A stretch of 64,000 bases of DNA from Halieaceae bacterium (GCA_028280635.1 JANQLM010000043.1:1-64000), one strand, 5' to 3'; shown: positions 49,124-58,633, counted from the first letter of the stretch. Program-made: numbers and translations. The notes: generated from the sequence alone by a model not told the origin.

Positions 49124-50077
49124 ATGTCCCACACCCACCCACTGTTATCCGCAGCGCTGTGCGCGCTGATGTTGCTTACCAGCGCCCTCGCCCAGGCAGC
49201 CCAGGACTGTCCGGGCAAGCTGTTTGCCACCGGCTTCGACCGGCAAACCCTGCACGGCAGCCGGGAGAATCTGATCGCTGCGGTGCAGCGGGGTGAAATC
49301 ATCCGGGTGGGTTGGGAGCTGGACTTTGATGGCAACGGCAAGCCCGACATGTCGCATTGGTCAGAGGCGGCTTTTCTTTCGGTACGGCTCGGGGAAGTGC
49401 ACACCCAGGTGCTGGGAATCCACCGCCAGAAACCCGCCCGCGACAGCGGTGACATGACCCTGCCTGAAGAGTACAGCGAGTGGCGCGGGCTACTGGGTAC
49501 TACAGGAGTGCTGCAGGGCTCCTTTAGCGATGGCACCACCATGCCCGATAGCATCGCGGTGCGCATCACCTGGTGTAGCGAAAACCGGGCCTTGCCCACC
49601 TTGCTGTTCCGCAATGGCAGCCACGGGGAAACCCTGGCGGGTTCGCGCGCCGCGTTGCTGGCGGCCATTCGTTCGGGCCAGACCGTGCATATGGGCTGGG
49701 GACTCAGCGTGGAGCGGGACGGCCGGCAGCGTTCCGTCGAACACGTGATTGCACCGATCTACCTGGGCATTGTGCACGGCGAAGAAGTGGTGGCGCAGCT
49801 ACCGGAACATATTGCCCTGCAGGCCTACGCCGACGTGGACCGCGGCCTGTTTGAAGACCCGGCGGTGATGTGGCGCGGCATGATGACTACCACCGGTAGC
49901 TTTGACGCTGTATGGGTCAACCGCGCCACCGGCGAGGTTGTGAGGCGTTTTCCCCAGCGCGCGGCGATCTCCTGGTACGGGGTGCCCGCCCCCACCGGCA
50001 CCCCGGCGTTGTCGATGCCTGGCGGGGTAATCGTCGATGCTGCACGTGAAGCCGACAGGCTGCCTCGCGACCACTAG
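49124..50077 (+). CDS. Secreted protein with two internal repeats, unknown function
   Basis: It has 317 residues with a signal peptide (residues ~1-25, ending LAQAA). The mature part holds two related units: one begins LFATGFDRQTLHGSRENLIA near residue 34, and a second LLFRNGSHGETLAGSRAALL near 164, each followed by a VGWELD / MGWGLS strand and a WRGLLGTTGVLQGSFSDG or WRGMMTTTGSFDAVW segment. This looks like a tandem domain duplication. I recognise no known family. An earlier in-frame start would bring a non-conserved leader, so the ATG before the signal peptide is preferred. Confidence 0.75.
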   Translation: MSHTHPLLSAALCALMLLTSALAQAAQDCPGKLFATGFDRQTLHGSRENLIAAVQRGEIIRVGWELDFDGNGKPDMSHWSEAAFLSVRLGEVHTQVLGIHRQKPARDSGDMTLPEEYSEWRGLLGTTGVLQGSFSDGTTMPDSIAVRITWCSENRALPTLLFRNGSHGETLAGSRAALLAAIRSGQTVHMGWGLSVERDGRQRSVEHVIAPIYLGIVHGEEVVAQLPEHIALQAYADVDRGLFEDPAVMWRGMMTTTGSFDAVWVNRATGEVVRRFPQRAAISWYGVPAPTGTPALSMPGGVIVDAAREADRLPRDH

Positions 50078-50080
50078 GGC

Positions 50081-50518
50081 TCAAGCGCGCCCCGGATCGA
50101 AGCGCTCCAGCACCTGCCGCAATCCCTCCGCCATCGCCGCCATATCGACCTCAGCAAAGGCGGCATCCAGCTCGGCATTGATGCGCTGCAACGGCGCGCG
50201 CAGCCGCGCCCGCGCTTCGCGACCGCTGGACGTGGCCTCCAGCAGCCAGGTGCGGCGATCGGCTTCGTCCCTGCGCCGACTGATATAGCCCGCTTTCAGC
50301 AGCCGTTCCACCATGGCCGTGATCGCGCTTTCGCGCTGGCCCAGGGCCTCTGACAGCGCCCGTTGCGACAGAGCGCCGGCCTGGACGATGATCTCTATCG
50401 CCGAGGCCTGGGCAGTGGTGATATTGGCCGCCTCCATAAAGGCGGCGTCGGTCTCGGTCTTGAGCCGATGGGCGGTGCGGTGCAACAGGTAGATCAGGCG
50501 GTGCTGGTGAGCGGACAT
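50081..50518 (-). CDS. MarR-family transcriptional regulator
   Basis: It has 145 residues. Winged-helix features include LSQRALSEALGQRESAITAMVERL near 50-73 (recognition helix) and GYISRRRDEADRRTWLL near 78-94 (wing). Divergent from the amidohydrolase gene, with a perfect 20-bp palindrome between them that is a strong candidate operator. It probably represses itself and the amidohydrolase, released by an aromatic or acyl ligand, but the ligand is unknown. Confidence 0.9.
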   Translation of the reverse strand: MSAHQHRLIYLLHRTAHRLKTETDAAFMEAANITTAQASAIEIIVQAGALSQRALSEALGQRESAITAMVERLLKAGYISRRRDEADRRTWLLEATSSGREARARLRAPLQRINAELDAAFAEVDMAAMAEGLRQVLERFDPGRA

Positions 50519-50571
50519 AGGGGCTCCTTATTCTCCTGCCGCTGAGGGCTCCTTGACGTCTGCCTCAAAAT

Positions 50572-50591
50572 ATACTTCACTAGTGAAGTAT
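50572..50591. promoter_or_regulatory. Perfect palindromic operator, probable MarR site
   Basis: ATACTTCACTAGTGAAGTAT is a perfect 20-bp palindrome. It lies 54 bp upstream of marR and 20 bp upstream of the amidohydrolase ATG, so binding would block both promoters. Confidence 0.8.
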
Positions 50592-50610
50592 TTTCCACTT
50601 AGTAGCTGTT

Positions 50611-51426
50611 ATGAACATCATCGACGCCTGGGCACAAATCACCACTCCCCGCATGGCCAGGGCCCCCTGGCTGGCGACCCTGCGCCGCTGGACCGGCCAG
50701 GACGACGACAAACCGTGGGTGCCGGACGTGGACAGCACCCTGGCCGCCATGGATGAAGCCGGCGTGGACATCAGCCTGCTGGCCGGCTGGCACGGGCCCG
50801 AGGGCAGCCTGATCAGCAATGAGGAAGTGGCCACCAATATCGACGCCGCCCCGGAGCGTTTCCGCGGCCTTGCGACGGTAGACCTTTCGCAGCCCATGGA
50901 GGCGGTGCGGGAAATCCGCGAGTGGGTAGACGGCGACCGCTTTGTGGGTGTGCGGATAGTACCCTGGCTGTGGGGCCTGCCCCCCAACGATCGCCGCTAC
51001 TACCCGATCTACACCGCCTGCTGTGATCTGGGAGTGCCCTTCTGCACCCAGATCGGCCATACCGGACCGCTAAAGGGTTCAGAGACCGGCCGCATGATTC
51101 CCTACCTGGAAGAAGTCATGCTGGATTTCCCGGAGCTGGTGGTGGTGGGCGGCCACGTCGGCTTTCCCTGGCTCGATGAGTTGGTGTCCATGGCGGTGAA
51201 GTTCCCGAACTTCTATGTCGATACATCCGCCTATGCGCTGCACAGGCTACCGCCGGCTTTTGTGGAATTCATGAAAACCCTTGGCGCCGACCGGGTGATG
51301 TTCGGCACCAACTGGCCGATGCTGACCCCGGCCCAGTGCCTGAAACACCTGCCCGGCCTGCAGCTCGGGACGGAAAAGGAGATGGCCTTCCTGCACGGCA
51401 ACGCGCGGCGGGTGTTTAAGCTCTAG
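50611..51426 (+). CDS. Amidohydrolase-family protein (amidohydrolase 2)
   Basis: TIM-barrel hydrolase or decarboxylase of 271 residues. It opens MNIIDAWAQITTP (the N-terminal strand, with Asp-Ala-Trp where many relatives have DxHxH) and has LVVVGGHVGFPWLDE near 178-192, VDTSAYAL near 208, and FGTNWPMLTPAQCL near 231-244. The absence of a clear N-terminal HxH suggests a divergent metal site. The placement under a MarR-type operator and next to a CitE-like lyase suggests a role in catabolism of a cyclic or aromatic acid. Confidence 0.83.
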   Translation: MNIIDAWAQITTPRMARAPWLATLRRWTGQDDDKPWVPDVDSTLAAMDEAGVDISLLAGWHGPEGSLISNEEVATNIDAAPERFRGLATVDLSQPMEAVREIREWVDGDRFVGVRIVPWLWGLPPNDRRYYPIYTACCDLGVPFCTQIGHTGPLKGSETGRMIPYLEEVMLDFPELVVVGGHVGFPWLDELVSMAVKFPNFYVDTSAYALHRLPPAFVEFMKTLGADRVMFGTNWPMLTPAQCLKHLPGLQLGTEKEMAFLHGNARRVFKL

Positions 51427-51427
51427 G

Positions 51428-52255
51428 TCAGGGGCTGCCCATTGCCAGCAAGCGCCGCGCTTCATCGACATGCATGGTTTCCACCAGCTTGTCGTCCAGC
51501 ACCGCCACACCCTTGCCCGCCGCCTCGGCGGCCTCCCAGGCCTTGATCACCCGGCGGGCGTGGGCGAGCTGCTCTTCACTGACACCGTACACCGCGTTGG
51601 CGGCCTCGATCTGGTTTGGGTGGATCAGGGTCTTGCCGTCGAAGCCGAGGGCGCGGCCCTGCTCGCAGCTCGCCCGGTAGGCATCGCCATCGCGGATATC
51701 CAGGAACACACCGTCAAGGGCCACCTTGCCGTACATGCGCGCCGCATTGACACAGCGTGACAGCGCATAGAGCAGGCCCAGGCGATCAGCCCGATAAGGA
51801 ATACGCAGTTGATAGGCGAGATCGGTGGTGCCCATGAGAATGGCTTCCAGTGCCGGCACAGCGCAGAGCGCTTCCACCGCCGAGACGCCAAGCGGGGTCT
51901 CCACCATGGCCCACAGGGTTACTCCCTGCCCCAGCAGCGCCTGGGCCGCCACAAGCTGCTCCGCACTTTCCACTTTCGGCAGGCATACCCGGTCCACGCC
52001 GGCAAAGGCACGCAGGTCATCCTCACCCCAGGGCGTGTCCAGCCCATTGGCGCGAACCACCAGGGTACGCTCGCCGTAGCCACCGGCGGCGAGCTGGCTG
52101 CGCACCATCTCACGGGCCTCGACCTTGCGGTCCGGCGCCACCGCGTCCTCCAGGTCGAACACCACAGCGTCGCAGTCCAGGCTTTTCGCCTTGTCCATGG
52201 CGCGCTGGTTTATACCCGGCATATACAGCACCGAGCGCAGCCGTGTCTCAGTCAT
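51428..52255 (-). CDS. HpcH/HpaI aldolase / CitE-like lyase
   Basis: It has 275 residues from MTETRLRSVLYMPGINQRAM, after an AAGGAG ribosome site. VVFDLEDAVAPDRKVEARE near 30-48 and LPKVESAEQL near 92-101 contain the metal-binding Glu/Asp; FDGKTLIHPNQIEAAN near 205-220 completes the CitE/Mcl core. It probably cleaves or forms a CoA thioester such as malyl- or citramalyl-CoA. It converges on the amidohydrolase with 1 bp between stops. A longer upstream reading has no family similarity. Confidence 0.87.
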   Translation of the reverse strand: MTETRLRSVLYMPGINQRAMDKAKSLDCDAVVFDLEDAVAPDRKVEAREMVRSQLAAGGYGERTLVVRANGLDTPWGEDDLRAFAGVDRVCLPKVESAEQLVAAQALLGQGVTLWAMVETPLGVSAVEALCAVPALEAILMGTTDLAYQLRIPYRADRLGLLYALSRCVNAARMYGKVALDGVFLDIRDGDAYRASCEQGRALGFDGKTLIHPNQIEAANAVYGVSEEQLAHARRVIKAWEAAEAAGKGVAVLDDKLVETMHVDEARRLLAMGSP

Positions 52256-52326
52256 GAGTGGCTCCTTGAAGGCTCCCGCAAAGAGCCCGGAGCATAAACC
52301 GTTTTGCCCGGGGCTGTCAGGAAGGG

Positions 52327-54291
52327 TCAGCGCTCCGCGCGTGGCAACGCAAACGCCACGATGTAGTCCCCTGCCGGTGCGCCGCCGCTCCAGTGGCCGC
52401 CCGCGGCCACCACCACAAACTGGCGGTTGTCCGCCCCGGCGGTATAGGTGATAGGCAGGGCATTGGCCGCAGTCGGCAGTCGCGCCTTCCAAAGCTCTTC
52501 CCCGGTCGCCAGGGCAAAGGCCCGCAGGGCGTGCTCATTGGTGATACCGCTGAAAACCAGGCCACTGCCGGTCATCATCGGAGCGGCGATGCCAGGCAAG
52601 CCCTTGATCCACCAGAAAGGGAACGGCGCGATATCACGGGTTGTCCCCATCGGCACGCGCCACAGCATCTTGCCGGCTTGGAGGTCGATAGCGTCCAGGG
52701 TACCCCAGGGCGGTGAGCTGCAGGGCAGGCCCAGGGGAGAAGCCACCATATCGTTGTCCACACAGTAGGGTGTGCCCGCCTGGCGCTGTATGAAGCCCTG
52801 GCACTCTGCCTGGGGTGTCAGCTTGATATAGCCGGGTATGTGCGAGGTAAACACCACCATAACGCGGCTGTCCGGGTGGATGGCCGGGGAGCCCCAGTTG
52901 TTGCCTCCCAGGCTGAAGGGATACTGCAGGGTGCCGCCGACGCTGGGTGGCGTGTACATACCCTCATTGCGCAGCGCCCCCAATCGGTCCTTGCAGGCCC
53001 CCTTGTCCCAGAAGGTGAGGCCCCAGGCGTCGTCGCGATCAAAGGGAAGCTCCATGACGCCGGGGATATGGGTGGGGAAGGGCTGGGTTGGCGACAGGTA
53101 TTCGCCCTCCGGCAGGTCGCTCTGGGGTACCGGGCGCTCCTCTACCGGCCACAGGGGTTCGCCGGTTTCGCGATGCAGGGCAAAGGTCAGCCCCATCTTG
53201 GTGACCTGCACCACCGCCGGCACGGTCTCGCCATCCACGGTCATGTCGACCAGGGTCGGCTGGGCCGGCGTGTCGTAGTCCCAGATGTCGTGGTGCACGA
53301 ACTGGTAGTGCCAGACCACTTCACCGCTGTCTCCGTCCAGCGCCACCAGCGAGCTGGAGTAAAAATCCAGGCCCTGGCGGTGGCCGCCATAAAAATCCGG
53401 GTTGGTGTTGCCGGTCGGCACAAATACCAGGTTGCGCTCAGCGTCCACGGCGATGATCGACCAGACATTGGTGGTGCCGCTGACATAGTTACCATCCGTA
53501 TCTGACACGGCGCTGCCCGGTGGCACCGGGTTCCAGGCCCAGCGCAGCTCACCGCTGCGCACGTCGTAGGCACGCACCACCCCCGCCGGCGCATCCGTGC
53601 GCACATTGTCCAGCACCATCGCACCGGTGATGACCGTGTCACCGAGCACGGCCGGCGGCGAGGTAATGCCGTATTCGACCGGGTCGTGTTTGGAAATGCG
53701 ATGGCTGGTATCCACCTCGCCACCGTCCCCAAAATCCGGGCAGGGGCCGCCGGTGGCAGCATCCAGCGCTATCAATCGAGCGTCCAGGGTGCCCGTGAGA
53801 ATCCGGTGCTCGCAGAAACCCGAGCGTCCCGACCGCCAGCTACTCACCCCGCGGCAGTTCATCAGCAGGTCCTGCCGGGTATCGAGACCGGGGTCGAATA
53901 CCCAGCGCTCTTCACCGGTCTCTGCATCGAGCGCAAACACCCGGTTGAACGGCGTGCAGTAGTACAACCCGCCGTCTACAACGATCGGCGTGACCTGCAT
54001 TGATGACTGCGGCCGCGCGCCGTCCTCACCCAGTTCGCCGCTGGCCTGGCGGATATCGCCCGACTGGTGGGTCCAGACCTGCTCCAGCCCGGCAACATTG
54101 GCCGGCGTGATCTGGGAGGCTGGTGAGAAATGTGTGCCACCCGGGGTGGCTCCGTAGCTGGACCACTCTACCCGGTCCGGCGATGCCAGCGCGCTGGGCG
54201 CCGGCCCCAGGCTCGCGGAACAGGCGACCAGCGAAGCCGCAAGGCCAAGCAATGCGAGCTTACGGTGATGAAGCCGGGTGCGATTTGCCAC
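52327..54291 (-). CDS. PQQ-dependent dehydrogenase, lipoprotein form
   Basis: Quinoprotein of 654 residues from a GTG after GAGGA. A lipoprotein signal ends LAASLVAC near residue 24. The eight-bladed propeller repeats run through the mature protein; VWSIIAVDAERNLVFVPTGN near 280-299, FVHHDIWDYDTPAQPTLVDM near 332-351, and NNWGSPAIHPDSR match the glucose/quinate/shikimate dehydrogenase family C-terminal domain, but the N-terminal membrane domain is absent. A cytochrome partner is not visible nearby. Substrate unknown; the cell must make or obtain PQQ. Confidence 0.88.
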   Translation of the reverse strand: MANRTRLHHRKLALLGLAASLVACSASLGPAPSALASPDRVEWSSYGATPGGTHFSPASQITPANVAGLEQVWTHQSGDIRQASGELGEDGARPQSSMQVTPIVVDGGLYYCTPFNRVFALDAETGEERWVFDPGLDTRQDLLMNCRGVSSWRSGRSGFCEHRILTGTLDARLIALDAATGGPCPDFGDGGEVDTSHRISKHDPVEYGITSPPAVLGDTVITGAMVLDNVRTDAPAGVVRAYDVRSGELRWAWNPVPPGSAVSDTDGNYVSGTTNVWSIIAVDAERNLVFVPTGNTNPDFYGGHRQGLDFYSSSLVALDGDSGEVVWHYQFVHHDIWDYDTPAQPTLVDMTVDGETVPAVVQVTKMGLTFALHRETGEPLWPVEERPVPQSDLPEGEYLSPTQPFPTHIPGVMELPFDRDDAWGLTFWDKGACKDRLGALRNEGMYTPPSVGGTLQYPFSLGGNNWGSPAIHPDSRVMVVFTSHIPGYIKLTPQAECQGFIQRQAGTPYCVDNDMVASPLGLPCSSPPWGTLDAIDLQAGKMLWRVPMGTTRDIAPFPFWWIKGLPGIAAPMMTGSGLVFSGITNEHALRAFALATGEELWKARLPTAANALPITYTAGADNRQFVVVAAGGHWSGGAPAGDYIVAFALPRAER

Positions 54292-54634
54292 GGGCAGTCC
54301 TCGTCTCTACTAGCAACAGGGATAAACGCTATCCGTTCGTCGTTGCCGCAGCAAGCGCAGCCCGGTCACGGTTTGGTAACACCACGCTCATATTTGACAT
54401 GCGAACCAACACGACCCAGCGACAGTGTCCTGCGCCTGCGCCAGCAAGGCCTGCAGCCACGGGTTTTCCACGCGTGGTCGCATTCGTAAACCGGGCTTCA
54501 CGTCATCCAGCGTTCGCGGCAGCGTCATTCCCGGGTCACCGCCGCGCAACGATGCGTGCCTAGCCTTCTGAGTGCCCCCACCCAGGCAATCCCTGGGCGA
54601 CCTGCCCAAAAGAAGCTTCTAAGGAGTCAGAATC
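54292..54634. other. Divergent spacer, no gene seen
   Basis: These 343 bp separate the divergent PQQ dehydrogenase and GDPD genes. I see no convincing promoter pair or coding frame. A 73-codon frame on the minus strand resembles translated intergenic repeat sequence rather than a gene. A weak 6-bp hairpin lies at 54581-54597. Confidence 0.6.
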
Positions 54635-55960
54635 ATGACCGGTACACCTATGTCTCTACGCTCTGTGCTGACAGCACTACTGTTGTTGTGCACAGCTTCC
54701 CTGGCCGTGGCGACCGAGCCGCTGCTGCCACGCACATCGCAACTCGGGCCAAGGCCTTTCTACCTCGTCGATAAACTGACAGACAGCGATCTCAAAGAAG
54801 ACCTGGCACATTGCGCGCGCAGGAAACGAGATTACAGGCCTTCCGACTTTTCCATCGGCCACCGCGGTGCGCCGTTGCAATTCCCCGAACACACCCGGGA
54901 GAGCTATATCGCGGCCGCGCAAATGGGTGCCGGCATCCTGGAATGTGACGTCACCTTCACCGCGGACGAGGAACTGGTCTGCCGTCATGCCCAGTGTGAT
55001 CTGCATACGACCACCAATATCCTGGTCACGCCTCTCGCCAGCCAGTGCACGGAGGGCTTCACCCCCGCCGTACTGGACAGCCAGGGCGGGGTGATCACAC
55101 CGGCCAGCGCCAGGTGCTGTACCAGCGATATCACGCTGGCGGAATTCAAGACCCTGGAAGGCAAGATGGACGCCGCCAATCCTGCGGCACTCACGCCGGA
55201 GGAGTACGTGAGTACCCGGGGCACGCCAGACTTCAGAACCGACCTTTACACCACGGCGGGCACCCTGTTGACCCACGCCGAGAGCATCGAGCTTTTCCAG
55301 GAACTGGGCCGTAAGTTCACTCCGGAGCTGAAAAGCCCGCAGGTGACCATGCCCTTCAACGGCTTTACCCAGGAGGACTACGCTGCCAAGATGATCGACG
55401 AGTACATCGATGCGGGCGTAAAACCCAGGGACGTCTGGCCACAATCCTTCAATTACGACGACGTGCTGTTCTGGATCGATGAATACCCGGACTACGGCGA
55501 GCAGGCGGTCTACCTGGACGGCCGCTACGACCAGGGCATCGCCCTGTCCGACTTTGAAGCGCGGGTCGACGACGGGCTCAATATCATTGCGCCGCCCATG
55601 CAGATTCTCCTGACTGCCGATGGCGATGAGATAGTGCCGTCAGAATACGCCGAGAACGCGGTGGAAGCCGGGCTGGACATTATCAGCTGGACCACGGAGC
55701 GCTCTGGCCGAATCAACGAGGACGTGGTGGCCAATGGCGGCGCCTTCTACTACGACACCACGGTCGGCGTGTTGGAAAACGACGGCGATATTCTCCGCAC
55801 CATCGATGTGCTGGTGCAGGAAGTCGGCATCTTTGGCCTGTTCTCCGACTGGCCGGCCACGACCACGTTCTACGCCAACTGTGAAGACATCCCGGCGCTG
55901 GATGCCATGAAGAAAGGCAAGCGCAAGGGCAGGAGAAAGGGCCGGAAGAAGGACGACTGA
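54635..55960 (+). CDS. Secreted glycerophosphodiester phosphodiesterase
   Basis: GDPD-family enzyme that cleaves deacylated phospholipid head groups. It has 441 residues with an AAGGAG ribosome site and a signal peptide (residues ~1-27; the second ATG, MSLRSVL, also works). Catalytic TIM-barrel motifs are [19 protein letters not shown] near 72-90 (two catalytic residues in HR..PEHT) and [16 protein letters not shown] near 102-118. It has extra Cys-containing loops and a highly basic C-terminal tail, [16 protein letters not shown], suited to binding acidic surfaces. It precedes ppnN by 91 bp. Confidence 0.88.
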   Translation: MTGTPMSLRSVLTALLLLCTASLAVATEPLLPRTSQLGPRPFYLVDKLTDSDLKEDLAHCARRKRDYRPSDFSIGHRGAPLQFPEHTRESYIAAAQMGAGILECDVTFTADEELVCRHAQCDLHTTTNILVTPLASQCTEGFTPAVLDSQGGVITPASARCCTSDITLAEFKTLEGKMDAANPAALTPEEYVSTRGTPDFRTDLYTTAGTLLTHAESIELFQELGRKFTPELKSPQVTMPFNGFTQEDYAAKMIDEYIDAGVKPRDVWPQSFNYDDVLFWIDEYPDYGEQAVYLDGRYDQGIALSDFEARVDDGLNIIAPPMQILLTADGDEIVPSEYAENAVEAGLDIISWTTERSGRINEDVVANGGAFYYDTTVGVLENDGDILRTIDVLVQEVGIFGLFSDWPATTTFYANCEDIPALDAMKKGKRKGRRKGRKKDD

Positions 55961-55975
55961 CCCAGTCATCCAGGC

Positions 55976-56006
55976 AAAAACAGGCGGCGGGGGCTGCCGC
56001 CGCCTG
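55976..56006 (-). terminator. GC hairpin with T-run on the minus strand
   Basis: A perfect 10-bp stem (CAGGCGGCGG arms) with a 6-nt loop is followed by five T residues on the minus strand. It lies between two plus-strand genes, so it may stop antisense transcription or act as a plus-strand 3' hairpin for the GDPD message. Confidence 0.5.
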
Positions 56007-56051
56007 TCATCACAACGCCTTGCTATACTCCGCGCAAATCCGGAGGTAGCC

Positions 56052-57416
56052 ATGGTCAACGCCGCCAAGATTTCCCGCGCTTTCATTCGCCCCAGCAGCA
56101 ACCTGGGCCTGCTGTCGCGCCGCGAGGCAGCCAGTCTGGTGTCGGCGGATGAAGACCTGCACAAGCTGTTCAGACGCTGTGCGCTGGCCATTCTCAACTC
56201 GGGCAACGACACCGATGATGCCCGGGAGATCTTTGAGGCCTACGCCGATTTTGAAGTGAAAGTGATCCTCGAGTCCCGGGGCGTGCAGCTCGAGCTGCTA
56301 AATGCACCGGCCCAGGCCTTCGTCGACGGCGTGATGATCGACGGCATCCGCGAGCATATCTTCACGGCCCTGCGCGACGTGATCTTTATTCACCAGCAGC
56401 GAGCCCGCTACGATCTGGAAAGCAGTGAGGGCATCACCGACGCGGTGTTCCGCATGCTGCGCAATGCCGGCATGCTGCGCACCGGCGAACCGCCCAACAT
56501 CGTTGTGTGCTGGGGCGGACACTCTATCCCCCGCAGCGAGTACGACTTCACCAAGGTAGTGGGTTACCAACTGGGCCTCAGGCACCTGGACATCGCCACC
56601 GGCTGTGGGCCGGGCGCCATGAAGGGGCCGATGAAAGGCGCCGCCGTCGGCCATTCCAAGCAGAGTAACTACGGCAGCCGCTTCCTGGGGCTCACCGAGC
56701 CGAGCATCATCGCCTCGGAACCCCCCAATCCCATCGTCAACGAGCTGATCATCCTGCCGGATATCGAGAAGCGGCTGGAGGCCTTCCTGCGAGTGGCACA
56801 TGCCATTCTGGTCTTTCCGGGTGGTGCCGGCACTGCGGAGGAAATCCTCTACCTCCTGGGCGTGATGATGCAGCCAGAGAACGCCGAGGTAAAACTGCCG
56901 ATCGTAATGTCGGCCTCGGCCGACAGCGCCGCCTACTTTGACGAGATCGACCGTTTCATTCGCGGCACCCTGGGGGAAGAGGCCACCCAACACTACGAGA
57001 TCATCTGCGGCGACCCGGCCGCCACTGCCCAGCGTCTGCGCCAGGGTGTGACCCAGGTGCGGCGCCAGCGCAACCGCGAGAACGAGTCTTACTGCTTCAA
57101 CTGGGAGCTGCATATCCCCGAAGAGTTCCAGCGCACCTTCGAACCCAGCCACGACAATATGGCGTCCCTCGCCCTGCACAAGAACCAGCCCGCCCACCAG
57201 TTGGCCTCGGAGTTGCGCAAGGCGTTCTCCGGCATCGTGGCAGGCAACATCAAGGAGTTCGGTGTGGCCGCGGTGGAGGCCCATGGGCCTTACCAGATCA
57301 ACGGCGATGCCGAGATCATGGACATGATGGACGCCCTGCTGGGCAGCTTTGTCCAGCAGGGCCGCATGAAGCTGGGCGGTGCCGTCTACCAGCCCTGCTA
57401 CGAGCTATGTGCCTAG
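56052..57416 (+). CDS. ppnN: Pyrimidine/purine nucleotide 5'-monophosphate nucleosidase PpnN
   Basis: Hydrolyses nucleotide monophosphates to base and ribose 5-phosphate and is a target of (p)ppGpp. It has 454 residues, exactly the usual length. The Rossmann core VVCWGGHSIPRSEYDFTKV near 152-170 and ATGCGPGAMKGPMKGAA near 184-200 are followed by the LOG-type motif VFPGGAGTAEEILYLLG near 255-271. A GGAGG ribosome site precedes the ATG. Confidence 0.93.
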   Translation: MVNAAKISRAFIRPSSNLGLLSRREAASLVSADEDLHKLFRRCALAILNSGNDTDDAREIFEAYADFEVKVILESRGVQLELLNAPAQAFVDGVMIDGIREHIFTALRDVIFIHQQRARYDLESSEGITDAVFRMLRNAGMLRTGEPPNIVVCWGGHSIPRSEYDFTKVVGYQLGLRHLDIATGCGPGAMKGPMKGAAVGHSKQSNYGSRFLGLTEPSIIASEPPNPIVNELIILPDIEKRLEAFLRVAHAILVFPGGAGTAEEILYLLGVMMQPENAEVKLPIVMSASADSAAYFDEIDRFIRGTLGEEATQHYEIICGDPAATAQRLRQGVTQVRRQRNRENESYCFNWELHIPEEFQRTFEPSHDNMASLALHKNQPAHQLASELRKAFSGIVAGNIKEFGVAAVEAHGPYQINGDAEIMDMMDALLGSFVQQGRMKLGGAVYQPCYELCA

Positions 57417-57449
57417 CAGCGAGCCCGGGCAGGGCTGGTAGAGATAGTA

Positions 57450-58577
57450 TCAGCCCCAGGGCTTGATCAGGTATTTGTCGCCGGTAGCCTTCTTGTTGTA
57501 CTCGACGATGTTCTCCAGCGCCAGCGCCTCCGCCATGGTCACTTCTTTCGCATAGTGACTGGCAAAAGTGGTCTTGATCTCCCGAGCCACGCGCATGCGC
57601 ATCTCACCTGCCTTCTCCAGGCCCGCCTTCTGCAGGAAGTGGGTCAGCAGGAAGCCACCGACACTCCAGGCGAAGCCGTAGTTGAGGCTCAGGGTGGTGG
57701 GGTTAAGGTCCAGGCGACCGTAAATATAAAGCTGCTTGAAAGTGTCGGAGCCGTAGCGGTTGTACTCAGTCATCTCGCTGGCCGCCGCCATTTCCATGCA
57801 CAGCATGATGCTGTCTGCCAGCTTGCCGCCGCCGGTGGCATCGAAGGCCAGGGTGGCGCCGGTGTCCTTGATAGCCGCGGTCAGCTTTGCCTTGAAGTCA
57901 TCATCGCTGGAATTGACGATGTACCTGGCACCCAGGTCTTCGAGAATCTTCACCTGCTCGGGTTTGCGCACCACGTTGACCAGGTCTACCCCATCGGCCA
58001 GACAGATCTTGTTGAGCATCTGCCCCAGGTTGGAGGCGGCTGCGGTATGCACGATAGCCTTGTGGCCTTCCATGCGCATGGTTTCCACCATGGCCAGGGA
58101 GGTCAGCGGGTTGACCACGCAGGAAGCGCCCTCCACCGCCGTGGTGCCCTCTTCCAGTTCCAGGCACATGAACGCCGGTACCACCCGGTACTGGCCGAAC
58201 ATCTCGCCACCGAAGATTCCCACGGTCTTACCCACCAGGGCCTGGGCCACGGCCGATGAGCCCGCTGCCACCACCGTGCCCGCGCCTTCGTTACCCACCG
58301 GCAGTGACTGGCCGACCCGCGCCGCCACCATGGGCATATGCTGGGGGGCGATATCAAAGGTGGTCACCGGGCGTTCGGCGCTGCCGCTGACACGGCCGCT
58401 GGCAATATCCGCCGGGCCCAGCAGCAGGGCCAGGTCGGAGGGGTTCATGGGAGCCGCCTCGACCTTGACCAGCACATCGTCGGGACCCGGCTCCGGTACC
58501 GGCACGTCTACCAGGGAGAGTTCGAGGGTGTTGTCGTCAGTGACGAGGGTGCGCAGTTGCAGGCCTGTATCTGCCAT
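57450..58577 (-). CDS. MDR-family quinone oxidoreductase-like protein
   Basis: It has 375 residues. Zinc-free medium-chain dehydrogenase layout: LSLVDVPVPEPGPDDVLVKV near 20-39, GNEGAGTVVAAG near 95-106, and IVHTAAASNLGQMLNKI near 175-191 for the cofactor. DATGGGKLADSI near 245 is typical of the crotonyl-CoA reductase / quinone oxidoreductase branch. Last of a minus-strand set with an OYE (56 bp upstream) and a SnoaL-like gene, suggesting successive steps on one enone-type substrate. Confidence 0.85.
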   Translation of the reverse strand: MADTGLQLRTLVTDDNTLELSLVDVPVPEPGPDDVLVKVEAAPMNPSDLALLLGPADIASGRVSGSAERPVTTFDIAPQHMPMVAARVGQSLPVGNEGAGTVVAAGSSAVAQALVGKTVGIFGGEMFGQYRVVPAFMCLELEEGTTAVEGASCVVNPLTSLAMVETMRMEGHKAIVHTAAASNLGQMLNKICLADGVDLVNVVRKPEQVKILEDLGARYIVNSSDDDFKAKLTAAIKDTGATLAFDATGGGKLADSIMLCMEMAAASEMTEYNRYGSDTFKQLYIYGRLDLNPTTLSLNYGFAWSVGGFLLTHFLQKAGLEKAGEMRMRVAREIKTTFASHYAKEVTMAEALALENIVEYNKKATGDKYLIKPWG

Positions 58578-58633
58578 GTTGCCTCCAGGAGTATTCCAGC
58601 GTTGCCAAAAAAAGGAGCGCTAGTGTACTCGAG

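Noticed and set aside
54388-54609. 73-codon minus-strand frame in the PQQ-GDPD spacer
   Set aside because: No ribosome site or family; the peptide looks like translated intergenic repeat sequence.
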